From positions 605,165 to 669,164 of the forward strand of contig KN832569.1 of NCBI GenBank assembly GCA_000827205.1: a stretch of 64,000 nucleotides of DNA, written 5' to 3'. The position numbers and the translations under genes are program-made. Of this stretch, positions 44,372 through 54,917 are shown in pieces (position 1 is the first letter of the stretch; each line of letters starts with the position of its first letter). The stretch is from Plicaturopsis crispa FD-325 SS-3. Taxonomy: Eukaryota > Basidiomycota > Agaricomycetes > Amylocorticiales > Amylocorticiaceae. Below the pieces are notes generated by a model. The model was not told the origin of the DNA, made no database searches, and worked only from the letters and a program-made list of their open reading frames with translations.

Positions 44372-45118
44372 ATGTACCCCGCGACACCGACCGGACCGCC
44401 GTATGGCCCGTTCAGGTCCGTAACCGTCGAGGTCACGCAGTCAACGACATGGGAGTATCAGACGGCTAGCGGTGGACGGAGCGCCTCGAGACGCCCTGCT
44501 CTACAGGCGGGGCACGCGTCGTCGCACTGGGCCGCTTCAATGACTAGTGGAGGGCCGCTTGCAATGCAGCCGTCAATCCCCGGCCCCGACGCAATATACT
44601 CAGCACAGTTCGGCCCTCCCCCGCCATCGGCTTGGCTAGCAAACTATCCCGAGAACCCTGGCGTCATCCCGTTCCTTTTCAACCCCCCAGACGCTGTCCC
44701 CATGCCAGCGTACGGTTATCCCCCTCTGCCCAGTCGCCCCTCCCGTCGGGGCATCATGCACCCTGCGTCCTCTTACTCCCCTCCATCCCCTGGCTCTGGC
44801 TACGACTCGGACACCGACGAGGGAGACGAGTCGGACGATAGCATGAGTGAGGGCACGCCCCGATGCTCCCCGGAGCTCCTATCGCCCGACGCTGCGCGTA
44901 TCTCTGAGTCTGGTGCCCTCCTCATGGCCGGAAGCACGCCGTACTACCAGCCCGGAACGCGGCCGGAAGGGAGCCCGTCGTCTGGGCGGACCCTCGTTGG
45001 TAGCCCTAGCCAGGACTCGGACCACTATACTTCCTTTCCAGGACGAAGCAGGAGAGACAGGAAGAAGAAGAAGGCTAGTCGCTTTGAGCGCATGATCGCT
45101 GCAGCTCGCGGGCTGTAA
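44372..45118 (+). CDS. Orphan Pro/Ser-rich protein, tandem copy 2
   Basis: Single exon, 248 aa from the first in-frame ATG. It keeps the layout of copy 1: a short N-terminal block (PFRSVTVEVTQ), a long Pro/Ser/Tyr-rich disordered middle (GYPPLPSRPSRRG), an acidic stretch (DSDTDEGDESDD), then AGSTPYYQPG and a Lys/Arg-rich tail (RRDRKKKKASRF). Only the N-terminal block, AGSTPY and the basic end are clearly shared; the middle has diverged beyond alignment by eye. The upstream sequence, including the TATA region, is more similar between the copies than the proteins are. No known domain. Probably a lineage-specific gene; function unknown. Confidence 0.75.
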   Translation: MYPATPTGPPYGPFRSVTVEVTQSTTWEYQTASGGRSASRRPALQAGHASSHWAASMTSGGPLAMQPSIPGPDAIYSAQFGPPPPSAWLANYPENPGVIPFLFNPPDAVPMPAYGYPPLPSRPSRRGIMHPASSYSPPSPGSGYDSDTDEGDESDDSMSEGTPRCSPELLSPDAARISESGALLMAGSTPYYQPGTRPEGSPSSGRTLVGSPSQDSDHYTSFPGRSRRDRKKKKASRFERMIAAARGL

Positions 45119-45635
45119 TACGGTGCCGCCCAAACCCACATTGCGCGCGGTGTGTCCTGCCTCCTGGCATGAAATTATGCCCTCTATGTTGTATGCCAAA
45201 TTATTGATCATGCATATGCTTTCACTTTTGTGTGTCTTCTCATGTTTTGACCTGGTGAGCCCCGATGGCAGAAGGTATTTGAAGTTCAGTTTGGCATCCT
45301 CGCGATGAAAATTGCCGTGCACTAGTAGGGCCAGATAAGAACATACTATGAATTCAGTCCTAAGTATTCACGCTCTTGAAGGGTTCCGAGCGGGAACGTT
45401 GTAAGATTCGAAAACGTGTCGGCCGTCCACTAACTCCCCACAGTCAAGTAAAAGCTGATAAAATACAACATGCATATAGTACACGTACGGCTTGCGCGAT
45501 CCCCGAGAACGTCAACATCATCAACATGAACTTAGGCGGTGTACGGGACCGCAATTATATAGGTAGGTTTTCTGCCAACCACGCCCCCTCGCCACAGCCC
45601 CCTCGCCACGGTGTATACCTTGTTTTCGAGTTTAT
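45119..45635. other. Intergenic between Pro-rich gene 2 and sugar transporter
   Basis: Convergent 3' flanks, including a near-tandem CCCCCTCGCCAC repeat at about 45584-45610. No gene. Confidence 0.4.
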
Positions 45636-47756
45636 TTATACCTTCTGCTCGTCGGATCGCGTGGACGTCGCCTCGTTGTTGTTGTCGTGGTCGAGCACGC
45701 GCTCCTGCCGGTCGATGTCGACCTGCCGCTGCTCCTTCGTCACCGAGCCGAATATGATGTCCATCTCCTCCAGACTGAAAAAAGGACAGTCAGTTTCATA
45801 CTCTTGCAAACACATTGAGGATGGAGCATACCTCCGTCCTTTCGTTTCTGGAAGCAGGCTGGAGTATTCAAGGCGGGATGTTAGCAGATGCACGCACGCA
45901 GGGAGGAGACGGGGGTGGGGCTTACATCGAGAAGACGGCCATGCCGCCGATGTTGATGGCAGCGAACATGAGGAACAGTTTGTAGCCCAGGTCGGCTTCA
46001 AGCGTCGGCGTCACCTTCGACACGACGAAATCTACCGTCCAGCCGTCAGTCAGCATGCAAACAGGCACACAGATAAAGGGGAATATACGCACTCCAGAGC
46101 CACTGCGACGCGCTGGCAGTTGCCATGCCGTAGTGCCTTGTCCTGGTCGGGAAGATATCCGAGACATACACCCACGGGAGCGGGCCCCACCCCATGCTGT
46201 AGAAGCACACGTAGATATACAGCATCGCGGCCATCGCCTTGCTGGCGGTGGGCGGGGCGACGGGGACGCCGGCCACGAGCGCGGGGGGCGGGTGCGTCTT
46301 GAGCACAGCACCGACGATGAAGAAGAGGATGCCCATGCCGGCGGCGGAGATGAAGAGCGAGAGCTTCCGCCCGAGCGTCTCGACGAAGAAGAAGACGAAG
46401 ATGGCGGTCGCGACGAGCTTCACGACGCCGTAGATCCCCGACGCGAGCAGCGAGTTCTTCGTGCCCGTGTACCCAATCTGTCCCCCATACACACGCGTCA
46501 GCCCATCTTTCCTTCCCTTGCACTTCACGCACACAGAAGCAAGGGGGGCACTCACCGACTTGAAGAATTGCGGCGCATAGTACCCGATCGAGTTCTGCCC
46601 GCTCCACTGCTGGAGGAGGAAGATCGTGAACGCGATGACGAAGCGCACAAAGTTGCCCTTTCCGAAGAACGCCTCCTTGATCCCGAGCCCCTGCCGCGCG
46701 CGCCGCTCCTCCTCGATCGCCGCCTCGATCTCAGCCATCTCGTGCAGCACGGCCTCCGAGCCAGGGGAGTCGCGCCGCAGGTATGCGAGGTTCGCGAGCG
46801 CGGCGTCTGTGCGGCCCACGGACGCAAGCCAACGGGGCGATTCCTAGAGCAACGTGAGCAAGAGGTGAGCAGGCAATAGGCGCGGAAGGGGCGAGAGGGG
46901 GAGGGGGAAACGTACCTTGACGGTGAGCAGACCGATGGCCATGATGCCCGCGGGAACGAGCTGGAACCCGAACGGGATGCGCCATATGCGCGCATCGTTG
47001 AGGATGTGGATGCCCACGCCGACTGACCACGCAATCATCAGCGTTGAAAAGAAAAATAAGAGGAAAGGAAGAGCGGGGCGTACAGTTGATAAAGTAGGAG
47101 AGCATGACGCCTGTGGCGACCATGATTTGGAACATGCCCGTGATGCGCCCACGGACGTTCTTCGGGGAACACTCAGAGACGTACGCGGGCGATACGGCGG
47201 AGATGCCGCCAATGCCCACGCCGCTGATAACGCGGCCGGCGTAGATGTAGCCCAGGCCGCGCGAGCCGCCTGCGACGGTGGTGAGGATCTGGGGACGTGT
47301 GAGTGCGGGAAGCGGGGAACGGGGTGGAAAGCGAGCAACGTACCGCGCCGACGGAGAATAGGATGGTGAATATGAGCAGAGTTATCCGGCGGCCCAATGC
47401 AGCTACGTATCGTCAGTGAAGAAATTCGGTTGCAGTGGCGTGGTACTCACAAGAGATGGGTGCGCTGCCCAAGGCCCCGAAGAATGCGCCAGCCTGGAGG
47501 ACAGAGACGACATTCGAGGACACCTCTGTCGTTTTGGAGGAAGAGTCAAGCCCGAAATGCTCTTGGAAGTACGGCTGGCTGACAACGCCTCCTGCCACAC
47601 CACTTCATGGAAATTTGAGCCCGCATGCAAAACTAGAAACGATCGCTGTACGCACGTATCGTAACCGAAGAGGACGATGCCCCAGTACGCAATGAACGCG
47701 AGCCAGTAGACGCGGATGTTCTTGAAGCGGCCTTCGGGGTTCATGTTCTTGTCCAT
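45636..47756 (-). CDS. Sugar porter (hexose/quinate permease-like MFS transporter)
   Basis: Twelve-helix plasma-membrane transporter of the MFS sugar porter family, closest in feel to fungal quinate/hexose permeases. The start at 47754-47756 (MDKNMNPEGRFKNIRVYW) follows a TATA box by about 50 bases. Signature motifs run in order: GYDTGVAGG (helix 1), ALGRRITLL (loop 2-3), PAYVSECSPKNVRGR, ESPRWLA, QQWSGQNSIGYYAPQ, VETLGRKLSL, WGPLPWVYVSDIFPTRTRHYG, and LLPETKGRSLEEMD near the C-terminus. The intron after GYDT uses a GTGCGT donor and joins in frame. About ten exons are needed. The acidic tail ends DEQKV. Substrate cannot be fixed from sequence; a monosaccharide or quinate is likely. Confidence 0.9.
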
Positions 47757-47805
47757 GTCGGGCGCAGAGGTGATGAAGCCTCTGCGGAGAAAAGCCTTCA
47801 GACAC

Positions 47806-47814
47806 CTTTTTATA
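47806..47814 (-). promoter_or_regulatory. TATA box of the sugar transporter
   Basis: On the minus strand GATATAAAAAGG lies about 50 bases before the ATG, the right distance for a short leader. It argues against the upstream in-frame ATGs as starts. Confidence 0.55.
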
Positions 47815-47824
47815 TCGTCGGCGC

Positions 47825-49020
47825 TCCCCCGCATCGGTTTCATTAGTGTTTTGCACACGCGCCCACAAATGCAGGGCGAATAGCACGGACCGCGAACGGA
47901 CCGTCCGTTCCCGTGGCCGCTGCGATAGAACGAGGAACTGTAGGAACCGCGCTGGAGAAAACACCGCGAGAATGGCATACATCGAAGTCATTCTTGCACG
48001 GAGAATAGCACCTCGTCGTGGGTACAATCCACCAGAGGCCGGTTTCTCGAGGCCCTTGGCAGCGTTGCAACCAGCAGCGCTGCCAAGTGTGGAGTACTGC
48101 AAACTGCATCAGTTAAACGCGAGTCACCAAAACGACCGAGGGCAGGCACATTTGGCAGCTGACGCTGGTCACGGCGCGGGGTAAAAAGGCACATCCATTT
48201 CCCCGCACTATTTTTGCCTCCGCCCGAATATGTCAGGATTGATCCGAGTCTACTGGTATTCTGAGGGAACACCGACAACATGTAGATAGAACCAGAAGAG
48301 CCAATCATTGGCTATCATTGGATTGAGTACATGAACAGGCAGGCAAACGGGCATGGAATAGGCGAAGCAAGCACAGAGAAAACATGGAAACGTTCAAGTG
48401 GAAGTCGATAGCAAAAATACCGTGCATACGCCCAGTACAAGCCCGCAAACGAACGGCTGGTACGAGCGTATGCGATGTTTTCGGGCGAGGGAGTTGCTGT
48501 CTTTTTCTGAGCCTTTCGATCGTTGTGACGATCCGACAGCAAACTAGAAGTAGAAGCAGCGTATGAAGAGGAATGCAGCAAGAGGCCAGTTCGTTGACAA
48601 ACGTAGAGCCGTTCAACGGTTTTATCTTCCATCCTGCATCGCGACCGAAGCCTATCAACGACGTACGACGGGGTGCAGGATCGTGTAGCTCGGTTTCGGG
48701 AGCTAGAGCTCGTTACGTGGTGCAGAAAGGGCCAGAGTCGATTCTCGATAGTCAAAATCGCACCTGAGCCCGAGTCTGTTAAGTGGCAATCACTGCCTGA
48801 CTGTGACACTGCACAGTGTAGGCCGTTTGCGATAAGGCTTGAGCAACATTTTGGAGAGTATACGCCAGCGTACGATAGTCGTTTTGGAGAATTTGTGGTG
48901 GTCGTTTCAGTGCAAGGATCTGTGTGGCGCCGCGCCAGCCTCTTTGTCTACTTTTTGATAGACTCGAGCCAGTCAAAATTTCACAGCCGACACTCGAAGA
49001 TAATCGTTCGAGTTGGCTGT
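47825..49020. other. Gene-poor flank of the repeat nest
   Basis: No gene is supported. Short frames occur on both strands without domains. It borders the inverted-repeat region that starts near 49024. Confidence 0.4.
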
Positions 49021-49029
49021 ATAGGGACT

Positions 49030-49206
49030 GGAACATAACGCGGCCATTTAGGACGGTCAAAGTTCCGGATACCTTCCGGCCGTCACATGACCAGAATAAA
49101 ATGGACTTAGAAAAATCGAGCACTCGTAAATATTCAACTTTGCTGTATCGTATTTCTGAAGAGACAAAAAGGTTCGTATTGTACTCGTCAAGACGCCCCC
49201 GAAGTT
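49030..49206 (+). repeat. Left arm of a ~177-bp inverted repeat
   Basis: Matches the reverse complement of 50440-50619 almost throughout, with scattered single-base differences; shared blocks include GGAACATAACGCGGCC and CAGAATAAAATGGACTTAG. Arms of this length, outward-facing and about 1.2 kb apart, resemble terminal inverted repeats of a DNA element or a fold-back element. Confidence 0.8.
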
Positions 49207-49504
49207 TCAGAACATGATCGGGGTCTGCGAGCTCGCAATGGCACAAACGGCGCGCAGTTCTGCAAGGATAGATTCAATTTGTGAGTCGCCGCATCGCCGT
49301 GTATTGTACAGGCAAAGACACCCCCAGACTATCCCAATGCAAGATGGAACGCTGCGTAAATCGTAGGGAACACAAATTGACAAAGGAGGTCGGCTTAACA
49401 GGCTCAATTGACGTGCCGCGGCGGCGGGTGCGGCGCGCATCCTCCTATTCTTGATTCGTACGCTCACGAGCGTTGCGCGTTCTCGAGCTATTGAACGGTA
49501 AAAA

Positions 49505-49864
49505 ATGCCTGCAACTAAAGACAATGTTAGCACAGGATCCGAGGACATGCAGGAAGATATCCTACCTCCACAATTGACGGTGAATGACAAGTCGTTCACG
49601 ACCCCTATCCGAGCAAAGCGATACCTTCGGCCGCCTTGGACTCCAACGCGAAGGCATCATAGGGCTGCGTCGATCCCCGCTCCAGAGAGCCCCGCAAGCC
49701 CCGAGAGCGCGCGAAAGCGTCAGCGTCTCTTTCAAGTTGCACGGGACGCGGACAATGCCTTTGGCTTTGGAGACGGTCAGCCAGACGCCGATCCATTCAC
49801 AATGATTCATAAGAAAAATAGTGGCGACGTACCTGTTCTTGCATCAAGTTCACAAGTGGGCTGA
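49505..49864 (+). CDS. Hypothetical short protein inside the inverted repeats (uncertain)
   Basis: A 119-codon frame starting with ATG, reading MPATKDNVSTGSEDMQED, with a Pro/Arg-rich middle (YLRPPWTPTRRHHRA, SPASPESARKRQRLF). Composition looks protein-like, but there is no known domain. Its 3' end overlaps the antisense helicase fragment. It could be the 5' exon of a lost gene or chance coding potential. Confidence 0.25.
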   Translation: MPATKDNVSTGSEDMQEDILPPQLTVNDKSFTTPIRAKRYLRPPWTPTRRHHRAASIPAPESPASPESARKRQRLFQVARDADNAFGFGDGQPDADPFTMIHKKNSGDVPVLASSSQVG

Positions 49865-50150
49865 CCACGAGGACATTCTTCTGGCAGTCCTCACGGATGT
49901 TCCCCGGCTGCCAATGATAAAATTGCGCTACCCAGAGCGCGAGCGTCTTGCCTCCGCCCGTTGGAATGTCGAGAATCGTCGATGTACCGTGTAGCATGTT
50001 TATTTCACGCTGAATTTGAAAGGACTTGAGCGCTCGGACTCGTAGGCCTAGCATAGCTCCTGGCAAGCTTTATTCAGCCTTTCCGGGTCGATCTCTTCAA
50101 CGACCTCGAACGGCATGCTATACCATGAAGAAAAGAATGTAAGTATCACT
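49833..50150 (-). pseudogene. RecQ-like DEAD-box helicase fragment
   Basis: Minus-strand reading gives an N-terminal helicase piece: RALKSFQIQREINML, Walker A motif DIPTGGGKTLALW, then NVLVVSPLVNLMQEQ (motif Ia region), ending at a GTACGT donor-like site at 49832. Upstream, the likely start MPFEVVEEIDPERLNKACQEL is out of frame with this exon: a TAG stop and shift lie between ACQEL and LRVRALK. No DExH box or helicase C domain is found downstream. It is therefore a broken, truncated copy, lying between the two inverted-repeat arms. Many basidiomycetes carry RecQ-like repeats of this type, so mobile-element or subtelomeric origin is possible. Confidence 0.6.
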
Positions 50151-50439
50151 TAGTGGAGATGATATTTCATATGTACGCACTGTCAGACCTAGGATGCGAC
50201 GCCGCAATCAGCCTTGTGGCAGGGTGTTAAGGCGCACGGGAAAGGTGAGCTTGTTTATCACAAACAAAGACAGCCAATTCATATGATTATACAGGCGACT
50301 CGAGCATCGAATCAGCCCGTTAAGTGGTGTCTAGAGATAAGCGCCGCTCGTGAGGTGAGCGCGAGAGGAAAGAGTACTATAGGACCGGTTTTGCCAATGT
50401 ATTGCGATTTTCACGCGCAGAACGTCGTTTCACGTCTCA

Positions 50440-50619
50440 AAACCTCGGGGGCATCTTGACGAGTACATTACGAACCGTTCTGTCTCTTCAGAAATGCGAT
50501 GCAGCAAAGTTGAATATTTACGAGTCCTCGATTTTTTCTAAGTCCATTTTATTCTGGTCATGTGATGGCCGGAAGGTATTCGGAAGCTCGACCGTCCTAA
50601 ATGGCCGCGTTATGTTCCC
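50440..50619 (-). repeat. Right arm of the ~177-bp inverted repeat
   Basis: Partner of 49030-49206 in opposite orientation, ending outward in GGCCGCGTTATGTTCCC. It abuts directly on a second, smaller inverted repeat (50619-50659). Confidence 0.8.
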
Positions 50620-50659
50620 AAGAGGCGAACGAAAGTGAAATCGCCGACCCTATGCCTCC
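50619..50659 (+). repeat. Left arm of a second, 40-bp inverted repeat
   Basis: AAGAGGCGAACGAAAGTGAA and the following 20 bases recur exactly, in reverse complement, at 51672-51711. About 1 kb of AT-richer, gene-free sequence lies between the arms. Confidence 0.8.
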
Positions 50660-51671
50660 ATGATTGGTAAGCTCATGCACTGCTTCATAGTGGTTAAGTG
50701 ACCGGGGTCCTGTATCGGCGAGTTTCGTTGGCCCTTGCGTCGAGTTTTGCACGGCGACATTTTGACTATATTACCTGCTCATAAAAATTTCACTCGTGCT
50801 TGCAGTGGTCCGAACTCCATAGGTCCAGATAAAATTTGAGACCAAAAAGACTCAGTATGGTATAGATATTCCTCAAACTGTTTATCGAGAGAAACGCTCG
50901 AGAGAAACCGTGAGAATCTTTTTCGTTCACGCGTCAAGACGCGTCGCGTTATTTTCTGCGGTGGCGCGAAATCTTGCTTGCTCGTACTGTTGAGAATACA
51001 TGGTCTAGCTCGTTTTTGCTACTGCTCTCTCGGGGCTTCGTCTGTGCTAGCATGCCTGTACTGCTCTGAGACACGAGGGCTTATTTTCTAAGGCTCAGCT
51101 CGAGTAAATACTTAATATGCTGCTGCTAAACAGTCATTTCTGCAAGTTTGGCATGTGTTCTCGTGATATCGGATCGGTTTGAGCATATTTAAGTTGGAGT
51201 ACTCATAGGAATCACTACTTGAGTACCTCGTTCACCTTCAGAGTGGTCTATGGGCCAAAACATCACATACCTGGGTTGTAGTAGACACGGACAAGGCTGA
51301 AGGAAAGGGTAGATCTCGGGCACTGGCAGCTCATTGTCCTTGTTATTTGAGGGGTGTCTAACATTCAGATCTCTCTATCCATATACCGAACAGAGTTTCA
51401 GATGCGCAGAATAGCTTTTGAGCTCGAAATCGTGGAAAACGAACATCTACGGTGACCGCTGTCTGTAGCTCATCATGTAATCCTATTTATCTTACTTACT
51501 ACGGCACTCGGGGCCTCCTTATTTTGGGGACCTCTTTACATGAACCTATACATGCCAACAAAAATTGATTTGCAGAGAAAGATCAAGAAATGAGGGAGAA
51601 ACAGCCCAAACTGTTTATAAATCTTCCAAACATTGCGGAAAATCACGAAAAAGTGCTTGGTCGGGGTCCTC
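50660..51671. other. Gene-free core between the 40-bp inverted repeats
   Basis: No frame of note on either strand; base composition is clearly less GC-rich than the flanking genes. It looks like non-coding or decayed mobile-element sequence. Confidence 0.5.
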
Positions 51672-51711
51672 GGAGGCATAGGGTCGGCGATTTCACTTTC
51701 GTTCGCCTCTT
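51672..51711 (-). repeat. Right arm of the 40-bp inverted repeat
   Basis: Reverse complement of 50619-50659. It is followed at 51713-51726 by TATGTTCCAGTCCC, itself the reverse complement of 49024-49037 at the far left of the nest. Confidence 0.8.
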
Positions 51712-51726
51712 GTATGTTCCAGTCCC

Positions 51727-52359
51727 GAATCCGAGCGACAAAACGACTATCTTTTGTATAGCGTAGTTTTCGGGCACTGGTTCGAGTCTAACTTTTTGAC
51801 GACGCCGCGCCGCCCAGCGTACTTTGTGACTCCTGCGTCCATGGTCATCTACACGTTTTTATGTCCTCTGTTCCTTCGAGGCCGTCATCTTCAAAACCGA
51901 TCTGGCTATAGATAAAGCTAGCTTGAAACGTTGTGTTGCCCTCGGGATCATGGTCATGATATGTATATGTCCGGACCAAGCATAATGGGTGTGTTTGTGA
52001 TATCTTCCAAGTCGAAATCGTAGTGACTGCGCGAACTTTCAAAGCCTCAAACCTGGACAAATACTATCCCGTTAGAAACCGTGTTATCGTGTCGGATGTC
52101 CTACTCCCGGTTGAGACCATCGTCCAGCAACCGCAAGAGACAATTTCTGTCTCGCCCGGTGGCGTCGCGTCAGCCCCGTCAGCCCCAGGCGGTATATACC
52201 CGCACTCACTTCCGCCTAATGCTGGCTCGCTATCCGCAGTTTGCGCCCACATTCGTTTGTCCCTGTTCTCCGTTCTGTTCTCGTTCCGTTGTCTTGTCGT
52301 TCCTTGGATCCAATTCACGTCGACGTCGCCCCGCATAACAGCCCCGAAAACCACAAAAT
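51727..52359. other. Upstream region of the BTB gene
   Basis: No gene. A TATATA element at 52193-52198 lies 162 bases before the BTB start and may be its core promoter; a CT-rich stretch follows. Confidence 0.4.
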
Positions 52360-53594
52360 ATGGGAGCCGTCAAAGGCACGCCCGAGAGCGTCCTCGCTAA
52401 ACAGGCCGCTCGTGCTGTCCGGGAGAAGCTCGCGACGCTTGTGCGCACCGACTTTTGGTTTGCGGACGGGAACATCGTCCTCATTGCAGGAATCGCTGCG
52501 TTCAAAGTGCACCGTGGCCAGCTGCAACGCCACTCGGAGGTCTTCCATGACTTGTTCTCGATACCCCAACCCGCGGACCAACAGCTTGTCGACGGATGCC
52601 TGTGGGTCGAGCTGCACGACGAACCGTCGGACGTGTATTATTTTCTCATGGCGTTATACGATGGCCTGTACGTATTGTGCAATCGCTATGACCTTTCCTC
52701 ATTAAAATCTTCACGTCGCCTAGATATTTCGCGAAGCCGCATGCGAACGACTTCCCGTCGATAGCTGCGACACTCCGGCTCTCCTCAAAATATCTCGTGG
52801 AACATCTCCGTGAGCGCTGCCTGCTCCATCTCGAAGCAGACTGGCCATCGACACTCGCAGGCTGGGACCTCCGCGAGGAACGCGCGACGGACGAGTCCGG
52901 CCGCTACGCCCCGCGCGAGAGCTGTGCGCACCCCATCCCCGTGATCGCGCTCGCGCTCGAACTCGGCCTCGACAGCCTCCTCCCAGCAGCGTTCTACGAC
53001 CTCGCGCGCTACGGCCCGAGCAAAATCGTCGCCGGCACGCACGTCCCGCCCCCCGCGCTCGTGCTCACCACCACCGAGCATCCCCCCGTCCTCCCGCACA
53101 CCGCCCTCAAGCTCTCCCACGACCTCGTCTGCCAGACCCTCCTCGGGCGCGAGGAGAGCCAGCGCTTCGTCGCCGCCTTCATCCAGTCCGAGCTCAAATC
53201 GCACCCCCTCTCCCCCGCATGCATCCACTCTCCCTCCTCCTCTGACCCCACCCCCACCGACCCTGCGTCTCCCGCGGCGTCGTCGGTGTGCATGGAGTCG
53301 ACGTACTTCATCCACTTGAACGTGCTGCGCGCGGTGGGCGGGATCGCGTGCGGGCGGGACGGCGACGCGCTGTTCACGCTCGCGCAGGCGGGCGCGATGC
53401 CCGCGCGCACGGATTTCTCCGACGGCGAGCGCACGTGCGGGCTGCGCATGTGCGCGCCGTGCAAGAGCGCGTTTGGCGCGTGCGTCGAGCGCACGAGGGA
53501 GGAGGTGTGGAAGCGCGTGCCCGAGTGGTTTGGGCTGCGGGCGCCGGCGGCGGTGAAGGGAGACGGTGACGCTGTTATGGAGGCGGCGTGTTGA
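52360..53594 (+). CDS. BTB/POZ domain protein
   Basis: Exons 52360-52667 and 52724-53594 give 392 aa. The N-terminal BTB fold is recognisable: FWFADGNIVLIAGIAAFKVHRGQLQRHSEVFHDLF, a Pro-rich segment, then CLWVELHDEPSDVYYFLMALYDG and, after the intron, FPSIAATLRLSSKYLVEHLRERCL. BTB domains dimerise and often bind Cul3. The C-terminal part is helical with a conserved Cys-rich end (CGLRMCAPCKSAFGACV) and no known domain. This architecture is common in large Agaricomycete BTB families of unknown function. It converges on the cupredoxin-like gene. Confidence 0.88.
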
Positions 53595-53914
53595 GGGTCT
53601 CGAGGTGGATGTGCGGGTTCTGGGTCTCATGTTTTCTTCTTGCTTTCGGTTTATTTCTGCTTTTGGGTGCGGCACATGCTTGCTTTTAACTTTATACACG
53701 GTGCAGACACTGCTTGAGTATGCACACAACTCTAATCTTTCTTTCTATCGCAACGTAACATTATTTTTCTGGTATGTGAAGTACATCAATAACACTCGTA
53801 GCGTGTAGCCCTGCAACACTGTCCTCGTCGACGCCTCACTAGCACTGTTCATCATATGCATCTACCTATGAAAATCCAGTCCAGTCGAAGAAGGTCTATC
53901 AATCCATTGCGATC
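53595..53914. other. Intergenic between convergent genes
   Basis: 320 bases of 3' flank. Nothing recognised. Confidence 0.4.
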
Positions 53915-54917
53915 TCAGGCGAGCGTAATTCCCAGCATGGCAGCGACGAGAACCACCATCGAGTTTGCAGCGATAGTAGATGCAGAGCTAGCGCTGTTCG
54001 TAGCGGCGCTGCCACTGCTGCTGCTCGTGGACGACGCTGCGCCCGATACCGGTCCCGTGGCGGTGGGGATGCCGAAGCCCTGGATGCTGCCGGACAGCGG
54101 CCCTACGGCGGCGGAGGCAGAGGCACCTGAGCCAACGAGGAAACCTTGGCCTTGCTGTTGAAGGTGGATGGTCAGAGTTTCGTTTTGCAAAGAATAAGTG
54201 AAGGTGCGTACGCCGGGAGTGCCGCTGAAGCTTTCAGCGGCCTTTTGGAATGCCGAGAAGGTGTTGCTGCCGGAGGAGGGGGCGTTGATGGCACTGGCGT
54301 AATGGAAAAGTAAATACTAAGGTACGGTCCGAGGCGAATATGAATCATACGAACCCGACCATGCCAACCTTGCAATGCGGTGAAGGAATCAACGCTTTGC
54401 AGTAGAACCAGATGGCTAGAGAATAAAATATGCTTGTCAATAATCGTGGAATTGACAGTAGATTCAACAGAATGTACGCACGCTTTGAGTCGTCGGTGAT
54501 CGTCAAATTCCAGGACGGGAAATCCGAGGACGTGTTCGGCGGGATGAACACCCACCCAGAGTCGAATCCGTCCGCAAGCGGGTCGCACGGATCAGAGAAC
54601 GAGGACTGTGTCACAGAGTGGTTTCCTGGTCTGCAGAACAGCATATAAGATACACATTTCAGTCAATATACAGAACTGCAGACGTACGAGCCGGTAAACT
54701 GGAAGGTGATGACCGAGCCATTTTTCGCCGTGACCGAGCTAGGGTTGAACACGAAGGCGCCGCCCTGTGCAGTCGCTGCGGCACCGACTTGGATCTACGG
54801 CATGCGGTGAGCAGCTGCAGGACAATGTGGCAGTCTGTGATCGGTGCGTACTGTTGTATTCTGAGCCGAGGCAGTCACGGCGAGTGCCAAGGCTGAAGCA
54901 GCAGCAAGAAGACGCAT
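53915..54917 (-). CDS. GPI-anchored extracellular cupredoxin-like, Ser-rich protein
   Basis: Five or so exons on the minus strand: 54852-54917, 54688-54794, then pieces below, ending at the stop 53915-53917. A signal peptide (MRLLAAASALALAVTASA) leads into a cupredoxin domain: GGAFVFNPSSVTAKNGSVITFQF, GNHSVTQSSF, a loop with GWVFIPP and FPSWNLTI, then IWFYCKA and SPHCKVGMVG. The four type-1 copper ligands are present in order: His (GNHSV), Cys (FYC), His (SPHC) and Met (VGM). A Ser/Ala/Thr-rich stalk follows, and the end (SSASTIAANSMVVLVAAMLGITLA) is a GPI-anchor signal. Copper binding at the cell wall or membrane is inferred; such fungal proteins are often labelled extracellular serine-rich proteins and their role is unknown. 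Confidence 0.85.

Noticed and set aside
51755-51795. tRNA-like A box (TAGCGTAGTTTTCGG) and B box (GGTTCGAGTC)
   Set aside because: The boxes are too close together and no cloverleaf can be folded.
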